In this document: in pieces, positions 25,101 to 34,721 of the stretch
Position numbering within the stretch: position 1 is the stretch's first letter
Layout of the letters: each line of letters begins with the position of its first letter
Assembly: GCA_014773175.1 (NCBI GenBank)
Contig: VXCM01000348.1
Span: 124,001 to 188,000, forward strand
Reading direction: 5' to 3'
Length of the DNA: 64,000 nt
Source of the DNA: Lucifuga dentata
Lineage: Eukaryota; Chordata; Actinopteri; Ophidiiformes; Bythitidae
The notes under the pieces: model-generated
What the model was told of the DNA's origin: nothing
Databases searched by the model: none
What the model saw: only the letters and a program-made list of their open reading frames with translations
Made by a program: the position numbers and the translations under genes

Positions 25101-26173
25101 ACTGATTTTACTCCGATTGAGGCAATATACATATATATTTTTAACTGTCACGTTAAACACCCTAATTGATGTTTGCTTACCCCGAGTAACAGACCTAGAT
25201 TATACGATCGTAAATTTTAAGCATTAATTTTAAGACTTAAGCATTAAAACAATCCATTGTTTTAAAAGCAGAGTAGACCATCTCTGTATGGATTTCCTCC
25301 CGTGGCGGATTCTCCTTCATACTCAGATTAGGCAACTTGCCATGTGTATTTGGCAAACAATGAATATATATGAATGTAACATCTTATTCACATTTTTTGC
25401 CTTAATCGCAGTACAGATGAAGTTGTGAGTTGTCAGTGTGATGGGGACAGGAGGGGTGTTTACATACCTGCCAAAGACCGACTCTAAATATGACCCTCTG
25501 GAAAATTACTGTACATGAAGTACTACAAGTTCATGTTTACCTCTTCTAAATATGCATTCGTTTCTCTCTGGCAGATAACTGTAAGAAAATGGGCCTGGTG
25601 TTTGATGATGTTGTGGGTATTGTCGAGGTCATCAACTGCAAAGACATCAAGATCCAGGTGTGTACAACATGCACAAGTGGTGTCTTCATTATGCAAAGTA
25701 GAAACAAAGTGATATTCAACAAGAAACTTTAATTATTTCTCATTGGCTCTTTTTTTTTTTTTTTNTTTTTTTTTTTTTTATCATCTCATCTCGTTTCTAG
25801 GTCATGGGCAAGGTCCCCACTATCTCCATCAACAAGACGGATGGTTGCCATGTCTACCTGAGCACTGACTCTCTGAGCTGTGAGATCATCAGTGCCAAGA
25901 GCTCGGAGATGAACATCCTGGTACCCAAGAAAGACGGAGAATTTGTGAGTGTCCTGTTAGGAGAGGAAGCTTTGTTGATGATTGGATTTAGTTTTTTGTT
26001 TGGCGGTTTCTGTAATAAAATTAGAAAAGGCATATAAAGTTATTTTAAGATTTTGTAAATGATTAACTCTCTCTCACTCCCCCTCGCAGACGGAGCACGC
26101 TGTTCCCGAGCAGTTCAAGACTGTCTGGGATGGCCAGAAGCTTGTTACCACATCAACAGAGATCGCTGGATAG
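20657..26173 (+). CDS. cap1: Adenylyl cyclase-associated protein 1 (actin-turnover factor)
   Basis: CAP1 binds G-actin, recycles ADP-actin with cofilin and helps depolymerise filaments in the cytoplasm. Coding exons: 20657-20747, 21213-21316, 21501-21578, 21887-22030, 22494-22579, 23174-23279, 23501-23696, 24184-24380, 24760-24883, 25575-25657, 25801-25944, 26090-26173, total 1437 bp, 478 aa plus stop (human 475). Residues 1-30 carry the RLE-type coiled-coil motif ([13 protein letters not shown]); about 31-203 form the helical folded domain; about 204-235 are proline-rich (two runs of up to six prolines, for profilin/SH3 partners); about 250-290 form the WH2 region with LKHV; about 320-478 form the C-terminal CARP beta-helix, ending near TEIAG. 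The start was chosen because it matches the family N-terminus and the acceptor precedes it by two bases. CAP1 rather than CAP2 is judged from remembered sequence and from the neighbouring ppt1. Confidence 0.96.
22095..22200. repeat. Interrupted (GT)n microsatellite
   Basis: About 100 bp of GT repeats with several interruptions, including two GTGTAAATGAGT units. It lies in the cap1 intron after exon 21887-22030. Confidence 0.9.
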
Positions 26174-27425
26174 AGGGGTAGCGAGCAAAATGGCCACCCC
26201 TCCTAGACACCATCCCCCCCCCCNTTTTTTTTTTTTTTTTTTTTGCAAATGCCTGACTGATCCAGCCAGCTAACTCTCACACTGTAGACTGAGATTCAAA
26301 CCTTGTGCGTTATCTCCTTCACTTCTACCTTATCAGCCAATCACAGCTTAAGCTGTTCCTTCCGTAAGCCAATGAGAGGACTGCTCGCATTATCTGGCGC
26401 ACTCCTCCAGCCAATCGCAGGGAGCAGCTTGTCATTCAAAATGGTTTTTTCCCCTGTGGCTAGTGAGCACTTTTCAAAAGCATTCATGAGTTTTGCCAAA
26501 AACTGGGATGCTCTGTATCATNTTTTTTTTTTTTTTTTTTTTTTAAACCTATCTGGACTATCTTATGCTAAATTTAACATGTAGAATAGCCAACATGGGA
26601 ACAAGGGGTAAAATAGTTCTTTGGTTATTTACTCTTACAGAACTGTAGCCAATCAGGCTTTATTATCAGGTATTCAGTTTTTCCCTCCTCTTCCTAGTCA
26701 GGACGACCTGTTTTTAAGAGGCCTGATAGATTTTTGTTCCATTATATGCAATTCATTGGTGAAGCGCTTGTACAAAAAAAGCCCTTTTACAGAGGAAAAT
26801 GCCATTCATATCACCTCCATCGACGTCTATGACAACAATGTAAAATTCATAGTAGATGACAAGATTTGTCAGCACTCTTAGATCACACAAAGAGGAGTAA
26901 AAACAAGATGTGTGCAGGGCCACTGTCTATTTTACGTCATGACTCTTCAACTAAATAATTCCATATGATTCCCCTTAAACCAACACATAGGACGTTCCTG
27001 AGTATTAAACAACATTCCATGTAAGGAGGCATGTAAGGAAAAGCAACAGCAGAGAGAATTTGATGGCTAGTTACTCGCTCCTGCTGTTAATGCAAAGCGG
27101 AGGAGAAACATGGTATAGAAGAGATTTGCGGTTATAGTCTGTGATGTTGAATGTTTAACCTTGGTCTCTAGATTGGACGTAATTGCTGTAAACATGTAAT
27201 TATGTGTATAGCTCTTGGTTATTGTTGAATAATTTTAAATATTAGCCTCACCATCATTCCTATCCATGACTGCACTCATTTCTCTTTGGTTATCAGATCT
27301 CGTAGCTGTCAGGCTCTCTGCTGGATTTTCTTTATCTTGTCTCTTTCTTTTACCTCTTACAATCTGCTCCTTAGTACTGGAGACATTAAAAATGTTGCAA
27401 TAAAATGAACATATGAATCTTTTTT
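26174..27425 (+). terminator. cap1: cap1 3' UTR with polyadenylation signal at 27399-27404
   Basis: AATAAA at 27399-27404 is followed after about 20 bp by a T/CT-rich stretch, as expected for a cleavage site near 27420. The 3' UTR contains N-broken homopolymers at 26224 and 26522 and four CCAAT motifs (26337, 26369, 26411, 26649). No other gene was recognised in it. Confidence 0.7.
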
Positions 27426-27490
27426 TCTCTCTCTGCTGGTTTGAACAGGAACTAGGCCAATTGTGCTGATATCGCTTAAAAACACAAGAT

Positions 27491-27496
27491 TTTATT
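27491..27496 (-). terminator. ppt1: ppt1 polyadenylation signal
   Basis: TTTATT on the plus strand is AATAAA on the minus strand, about 330 bp beyond the ppt1 stop codon and followed on that strand by TTGTGTTTTT. Cleavage would fall near 27475, about 50 bp from the predicted cap1 cleavage site. Confidence 0.6.
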
Positions 27497-27821
27497 CAAA
27501 AACACAACTTCAACATTTTGACCTGATCGGAACCGCCCACAAGTCTCATTAGCAGTACAGTGGCAAATTTAACACACAAATTAGCTGCAAAAATCAATAT
27601 AACACATCCTCCAAATGATCAGTGCAATAGACAGGAATCATGCGCTTTTGTAAAACTGGCCCCATTACAAAACGATGGCTTAGTTATATTAAAACATGTA
27701 TGTTATTGACTTGCATTGTGTTTCTCCTGGTAAACAGACTTAATTCTATTTTAGTTACTGAGATCCTAAAATAAATTTGCTTTAAGTTGACTAAATAGTT
27801 GCCAGCAGCATTTAAAGTGTT

Positions 27822-30800
27822 CTAGCGCAGGTAAGGCAGCAGGTTTGCGTTGAACCACTCTCTGGTAAACTGGAGATGGTCTCCCTCAGAGGCCAGGAAA
27901 ACCAGCTTTCCAGCTTTGTCCATCGCTGCCAAACCCAGACGATCCTGCATGTACACACGCACACACACACACACACTTCAGTCTAACTAACATAGTCTAA
28001 ATATCCCTGGACTACAAAAATTAGCAGTGTATATTTGCAAAGTAAACTATTTTAATGGTTAAAGTAGAAGGATGCCCATGAGCCAACTTCACATCTTGGC
28101 ATGGGAATTCATCAATTTTGGCTATATCTGGCATATTTACATTTTGATTGTTCATTAATGTGCATTTTTCCTGTTTTAATAAATACAAACATACAGTGCA
28201 TACCTCTGCCAAGGCCAAACAAGCCTACACAAAATTTCTCTAAGGTAAATTTTTCTTGTGTGGGGAAGTTCGTCCTTTGTATTTGACTCAGCCATCACTC
28301 CAGGTCTACAGCTGAGACAAGGACAATGGCCGGAGTGTTAACATAGGTTCTTGGAAGGTGGAGGAAACTGAAGTACTCAAGAGAAACCAACAACTCCACA
28401 CAGCAAGGACCAGGGCTGAAAAGAGGATTCAAACCCAGGACCTTCATGCTATGGGGCAACAATGCTAACCGCTGTGCTGCCCTAAAGAGCAGGAAACGAC
28501 TGCAACAGTAATGAGACTTAGTTGCTTAAGTTGTCATAAGAAATAGTAGTTTTCAAAACTTATCTTGATCTGGCTCAAACTGCACTTTCCCCACTGAGAT
28601 GAGTGTATTTTGAAGCAATTGACAAAAAAAAAAAAAAAAAAAACTATTTTAAAAATTCCTAGATCCACCCCTGAATTTGGATCACCACCAAAATTGAGCA
28701 GACAAAGTGACAACCCAACAGATGCAGATGAAAACATAACTTCTCATGCATGGAGCAACAAAAATAATACTGGTGGCTGTTACCTCCTGGTAGAGAACGC
28801 TCTCCTGCAGAGTTTCAGTCTCTTTGGCTTGACCGGTTTTCAGGAAGCCGAACCACTAGAAAGATCAAGAGGTACGTTTGTAATGGAGCTTCATTACATT
28901 CAGAGGTATGACACACAAATACATACTGAATCTTAGTGGTAAATTCAGGAAGTGACAAGTGAGGATGTTTTTGTTTTTAACCCTGTAAAGCCTGACCCAC
29001 TAAATAATTATCAGAAAATTCTAATTTTTTGCAATTTATTTCTTTATTGAACCCTTTAACAAACTCAAAAAAAAAAAAAAAAAAANAAAAAAAAAAAAAA
29101 AAAAATCTGAAATTTTTTTGCATATATGATTTTTTTTTGTATCACATTTGATATATTAGGGATTTACTTAATAGGATCTAAACTGGAACTTTATTTTTTT
29201 TTTAGATATACTTGTCACCTTGGTCTCAGTAACTGATCATGTTGATGGTGTAGAGGCTCAGAAAATCATGTATCAAATGTGAACACAAATGGCTTTATAG
29301 GGTTAAAACCACAGTGTGTGTGTCTTTGGTATATCACCTCTGTTTCAACAGGATCCACGACTGTGTCCTGCAAGAACTTCACCATGACAAACTTTTCCAG
29401 CAACTGTAGATTCTTCTTATATGTCTCATTCACAACCTTTGATGAGGAAAAACTGGATGTTATGAAACAGACTGAGGAAGTTGACTGAGACAGAATAATT
29501 AAAGTGTAACAAAAATGTACTGAGAGCTCATCTACTGTATACAAACCACCAATCAACATCTCTTCTTCTCATAATTGTTATTCTATATAACCCTGAATTC
29601 TCTTACAAATCAGTTCTCTGAGTTGCTTTCCTTCATAGCAAAAGCTTGCACTCTAGCCTCAACTTTGCATTTGGACTCTGGTCTGGTTTTGTAAAGTCCC
29701 GTAGCCACATACTGACCCTCTCCTGGTTGATGTCAGCCAGGAAGAGGCTGTACTTCTTGTACAGGTCGTCATTGAAGGGGTCGTGCCAGTACTGGGCCTG
29801 CACCACACTGATAACCACACACACACGCACGCACACACACACAATATCCAGTCCATTTAGTCTATACAGAGCTGATGATAACCACACAATATCAAAGCTA
29901 CACAATCTACATGCAAAGATACACCTCATTCAGAGAGATGGAGAGGACAGAAAACTCACTGCTTTTGGATCATATCAGTGTAAGCTCCGCTGTTGAGAGC
30001 CTTGCGGATCATATCACAGATGTAGGAGCTTTCTCCTGGACATCTGGGGAGTCCGTACACTCCTGAGGATCAACAAAGGGTTAGTTACTAATGCTGAATT
30101 ATTATCCATGTAATAAAAGTCAACGGATGAGATGAGAAGCTGGTGTACTTTGAGGAAACTAGGATATCTGTGATGACAATGAGGCTTACTCTCAGTGCTT
30201 CAAAATAATAGTGAAGCTATATTCAGCAGCTCAGACATGGCTTTTCCTTCTATGAATTCAAAGCGTTCTTTATTTTATTTTATTTTTTTAAAATACATAA
30301 ACTGGCTTAATGAGATGTTCTGATTTAAAGTCAGTTTGAAAGTCCATAAATGCTACTACTGGTCTTTAGATCTTATTTTTGATTGGCTTAGGGGCTGCCT
30401 GCCTGCATCATTCTTGAGGGATTACGTACATTATGTTTTACATGTTTTAATGTCAATGAACACTTTTCTTAAAAAAAAAAGAAAAGCACTATAAATTTAA
30501 AAAAACATGAACACAATCACAAAACTCTTGAATACTGCTGGATTAGACTCTTCTGCATGCAAATAAATATAAATATAACTAAGAGTCTTTCTATAAATGT
30601 TTTTGGAGAAATGAATTTTATGGCATATTAGTGGTACATGACACGATACCTAAACTGAATCTAGATTTATTTATTAATTACAGGATAGAAATAAACAAAT
30701 ATAAATAAACGTTTTCAGAGTCTCCGCCTTGCCATGGGAAGAGCAATAAACTGGAGTGAAGATTTTTTTTTTATAATAATGTCACCTTGCTGCTGCCCAC

Positions 30801-33800
30801 CAACTGAAATCAGGGTTTTCATTGGTGGAGAGGGACAGCGTTGCGCCACAGCCCGCCTATCAGGAGACAAATAACAAATAAAATAGTGTTCAGAGCAATA
30901 AAGAATGAGAATTACTGGTGATTTTGCAGATTAAAGCACAGTAAATACTATACTACATGTATAATATTGCATACATGTTATGTTACTCCTAACCATTTTC
31001 CAAAATGTAAAACTGTAATTTAGTTTTCCTTTGCCAAATCTCTTAAATCTTTCAAAATCAAATGTTCAGGTGATACAGCCACCTTAAAATTCAATGTTTT
31101 ACCTGCTAACACATACATCTGAATGTAGAAGAGACAGTTGTTTTTAATTTCTCCATAAAAGCTGTCTTCTCTTGAGACATACATTTTAAAGTTGTACATC
31201 TGCAAAAATTTTTATCGACGTCATGATCGCTGTGATTATTACCTATTTCAAGCACATTTCAAGTCTCTACAAGTCAGTTTTAATAGCACATTGGAACGAA
31301 CTGAAACCAATGGCAGTCTGGAAGGTAGGAAAAACAATTCTAATATTTACCGCTCCAGTAGTATNGAAACCAATGGCAGTCTGGAAGGTAGGAAAAACAA
31401 TTCTAATATTTACCGCTCCAGTAGTATGTTTCGGGAAATGGTTGTCAGTAATGTAATGCAGGTTGTACATATAGGGCTAAAACATGCAAATCATCGATAT
31501 GATCCTTTAAGCTGAGGGCTTGTTGAGTTACACCTGTCTGTCTAAACCTTCTAGTTTCTATGACATTCACACATAAAAGTATTCCATGTCCAGAGCAGGA
31601 GTTACATACAGAAATTGTGCCCCCTGGGAGAAGCCCATGGCATTGTATCCTCGCTTCAGGTTGGGGTCCTGAGTCAGCTGACTGCACACCATGGACACCT
31701 GCTTATTCACATCCATGAAAAACCCATTTTCTGTGTCCTGCAGAAGAGAAATATGAAAAGTTCAAAGCATGACAGACAGATTAACAGAAGAAAATGAGCA
31801 GCATCCATGAAGAAAAGAGCAGAGAGAGAATAACTCGTGGCATCACAACAGATCAAAGCCAAAGGAGAGTGTCGTGCTGGTTTGCTATGAATATTAACAT
31901 GACAGAAAAATCCCGTTGTGAAGTTGTAAAGGAGCCATTTTTCTGATGTAACATGTGGTACTAGCGCTGCAAATGTCACAGAATAGGAATCCTCACAGGT
32001 CATGTGGATCAATCAGACCTTCTGTATACGAATTTGACTGACATGACTCTCTCACCTAAACATGTTATCTTAATGTTTTGCTTTGAAAGAGAATAAGGAT
32101 CTGGTTTAGGTTTTTCTAGGTAGTGACTCCACAAAAATGAAACAAAAGCAGAATGAAAAATTCCAGTTTGATTTGATGTTTTCAAATGAGTGAAAATGTT
32201 TGAGGGTGAAAATTTTGCATTTGCTAACAGCATTTTTTGTTTTGTTTTGCTTGAATAAAACAACTTGACATATTTCTTTCACAAGCTTAATTATTGTGGA
32301 GTCAGGTCGTCACTAGAAACAAGCATTTCTTCAAAACGCTTGGCATTACTTCAAAACTGTATTTGCTTTATAAGGTTTTACAGTGTGTGAGTACCTCGAC
32401 GATAGTGTTGCCAATCTTCAGCGAGATCACATAAATGCCAGGAATCTCCTCCTCGATCATCTTCTTTATTGCCCCCATGCTGAGAGGGTTACAACAGTTG
32501 TCACCTGGTGAAGATGTGGACATTTTTTAAATGTATTTCATATCAATTTAAACTCAGTTGAAATGCTAAATAAGCCATAGACATACAGCATACGTAGTGT
32601 AGTGGTTAGGGCATCTTCATCATCTAAGGTTTCTCAAACTAAAGAGGAATCCACTTTGCACACATAAAAAGGAAGTTGAGAGAATGAGTGAATCCTCAGA
32701 ATAAACACCTAAAACATCTCATTTGTCTCACTGTGAATCTTTTTTTTTTTTTTTTAGGAAGACATCACAGATGGGCACACATCTTAGCTTCACATTCTAC
32801 ACATTATGATCAGGAAGCTGCTACATATACACCTGACATGCCTTCTTCAACTCAGCCATACCTCAGCCTCACAGCAGTGAGGAGTTTTTGCTTTTTAATT
32901 GACTTCTCTCAAATGGATTTTCCCAGCATGTATGGGATTAGAGCCAACAGCCTTCCAATCACAAGCATGCTTCTCCATCATGGAGGTTTCCACCTCACCC
33001 ATCTTAAATGTTTCTATGAGTTACATAAGCCTCAGTCTATTGCACTTATAACTCATTTAGTCCCTTTATTCATTTGCTTATTGAGATTGTAAGCGTGACC
33101 AATGACACAATATGCCATAACTCTTGAAAGCACTGTGAAATAGCAACCAACCATCCACATATTAACTCCAAATGATTCAGCAAAATTTGATAGCATTTTA
33201 CCAATAGATGGCACTACAGCAAAAAGATGAATACAAATCAAAGGCCTTGAGTCTGACTCATTTCACAAATTACACAATTCATACTACAAAGCCTCATTGT
33301 TCCAAACAGAATTTAGGTATTCTCCAAAAGTCAGCCAATAAGAATTATTTTTAAATCACTGTGTGTATTTTCAGACAGACCAACATGTAGTACAAAAATC
33401 TCAACATTTCCTATTACTACAGTAAGTCATTTGGGAGACTGTGTAGCTATCTTGAGTGCTTTCATTTTGTCTTTTTATTAGGCTCTGTGACAGTGTCAGA
33501 AGCTTTTTTGAAATAACTTACAGCAAACCCAAATAACTGAGGTGCAGACAACATGCATCAATGGAAGCAATGCAAAAACTGCATGTATGCAGCAAAATGC
33601 CTTAATTGGTTCTGATGAACATATAAGTTCAGCTATACAAGCATAAATTACTATACAATCCTCCTCAGTTCACAAATTAGTTTTTAGAATGGTTCTGTAG
33701 TATAGATTTTGTATGGAACAATACAAACTATTGGTGTCATTTCCATGACTCATATTCTATTGGACAACCTAACAAGTGAATTTGTTGTTTAGATCACTGC

Positions 33801-34316
33801 AGTGCTGCAGTGCAGTGCTCTAAGAGCACTCACCCATCCCATGCCACATCACCAGTGGGACAGTCTCATTGGTTGATTTATGAACTGGATTACAAACAGC
33901 CATCAACACTGGAGCAGCCAGAACGAACCACAGGAGGGCCGCTGTCATCCTGGACCCTGAAACAAACACATGGGAGTCAGACTGCGCATGATTGTGTAGC
34001 AAAAACAAATCAGAAGGTCCTGAAAGAGACGCGAGTCATGTGACAAACAGAAACTAAAGTGTACTTATTTCCTCTTATCTAGAACTGCGACGAAGCAGTC
34101 AACTAAAAAAAAAAAAAAAAAAAAGCAGAGTACACAGAGAATATTCAATCAACAGAAGCCCTTACCAATAAAGAATAAGGAGCGCAGATTTGATACCAAC
34201 GCAATCACATATCTATATTGACATATAAGTGCCACTTTAAAGTTTTGGATAAAGTAGATTCAACACACTAATTACACGGTATATACAGTTTTACAAAAAG
34301 ATTACTCACCGTCCAT
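27822..34316 (-). CDS. ppt1: Palmitoyl-protein thioesterase 1 (lysosomal)
   Basis: PPT1 removes palmitate from cysteine in S-acylated proteins in the lysosome; loss of human PPT1 causes infantile neuronal ceroid lipofuscinosis. Exons in transcript order: 34316-34310, 33956-33834, 32504-32395, 31737-31610, 30856-30786, 30062-29960, 29807-29717, 29436-29338, 28855-28784, 27944-27822, total 927 bp, 308 aa plus stop (human 306). A hydrophobic signal peptide is followed by the oxyanion-region motif WHGMGDNC, nucleophile Ser117 in GFSQG, Asp235 in LQDT and His291 in EGDHLQ, so the triad is intact, each residue offset by 2 from human Ser115, Asp233, His289. N-glycosylation sites include NETYKK. The start ATG sits in a tiny 7-bp coding piece with a good Kozak context (AAACATGG) and a strong donor; Met6 in the next exon is an alternative start. 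It is convergent with cap1 and divergent from rragc. Confidence 0.95.
28300..28492 (-). mobile_element. tRNA-like SINE remnant
   Basis: On the minus strand the head reads GGGCAGCACAGCGGTTAGCA and a B-box-like GGTTTGAATCC follows, then a body resembling the common fish repeat with TGTGTGGAGTT. It lies in the last ppt1 intron in the sense orientation. Family identity is from recognition, not a search. Confidence 0.65.
28977..29306. mobile_element. TTAA-flanked MITE with piggyBac-like ends
   Basis: It begins TTAACCCTGTAAAGCC and ends GGCTTTATAGGGTTAA, about 330 bp apart, giving inverted ends and TTAA at both sides. TTAACCCT is the typical piggyBac terminus. An N at 29086 breaks an internal poly-A run. 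It lies in a ppt1 intron, ending 31 bp from the exon at 29338. Confidence 0.7.
29816..29843. repeat. (CA)n/(CG) tract forming a UG-rich 3' splice site of ppt1
   Basis: On the ppt1 transcript this reads as GU repeats just upstream of the acceptor at 29808, where a pyrimidine tract is expected. A similar tract (27953-27976) precedes the acceptor of the last ppt1 exon. Confidence 0.8.
30898..31510. mobile_element. TTAA MITE family, copy 2
   Basis: About 610 bp in a ppt1 intron. The right end, ATATGATCCTTTAA, and interior (ACTGAAACCAATGGCAGTCT; GGAAATGGTTGTCAGTAATG) match the copy at 11238-11847 in the same orientation; the left end is diverged. It contains a gap duplication: 31303-31364 equals 31366-31427 around an N at 31365. 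Confidence 0.75.
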
Positions 34317-34721
34317 GTTTTCTTCCTGCTTTTGATCCCCGGTTATCACGTGATCGTGTTTAGCACAAACAACCAATGAGATTTAAGGGGCGGAATAAAC
34401 AATCAAGAGGGGTGGAAATGTTTAACTTGTGACTATCCTCTTAGCAATGCCACCCCGAGTGAATTTAAATCAAGGCTATTATGGACATTTAATCCAGTGC
34501 TAGGATAGATTATTTAATTTAACGTTCCTTGTGGATAATTTACTGATTTGACGCTTGAGTATATAAATTTGTGACAGTACTTATCAGACTAAAGCTAGCT
34601 CGCTAGCTTGTAATGCTAGCTGGCTATGAAAATAATCGACAACGATATTCCAGTTGGGATTTAGATAGCTAGCTCACGGTGACACGTTTAGGAGAAATCA
34701 AACCAGGTAACAAAGTACGGG
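34317..34721. promoter_or_regulatory. Shared bidirectional promoter of ppt1 and rragc
   Basis: 405 bp separate the two start codons. Contents: a CLEAR-like palindrome (34345-34354), a CCAAT box (34373-34377), a GC box GGGGCGG (34387-34393), a TATA-like TATATAAAT (from 34558) 160 bp before the rragc ATG, and several GCTAGC motifs (about 34590-34670) in the likely rragc 5' UTR. No ORF was seen. Confidence 0.75.
34345..34354. promoter_or_regulatory. CLEAR/E-box palindrome ATCACGTGAT
   Basis: A 10-bp perfect palindrome with the TCACGTGA core bound by TFEB, TFE3 and MITF (CLEAR consensus GTCACGTGAC). It is 29 bp upstream of the ppt1 start codon and 368 bp upstream of rragc. Both genes are lysosome-associated. 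Binding is inferred. Confidence 0.65.

Noticed and set aside
26621..26881. 86-codon open frame in the cap1 3' UTR
   Set aside because: Looks protein-like in composition but matches no family I know, and it lies within the transcript tail of cap1; a non-canonical start near 26621 would be required.
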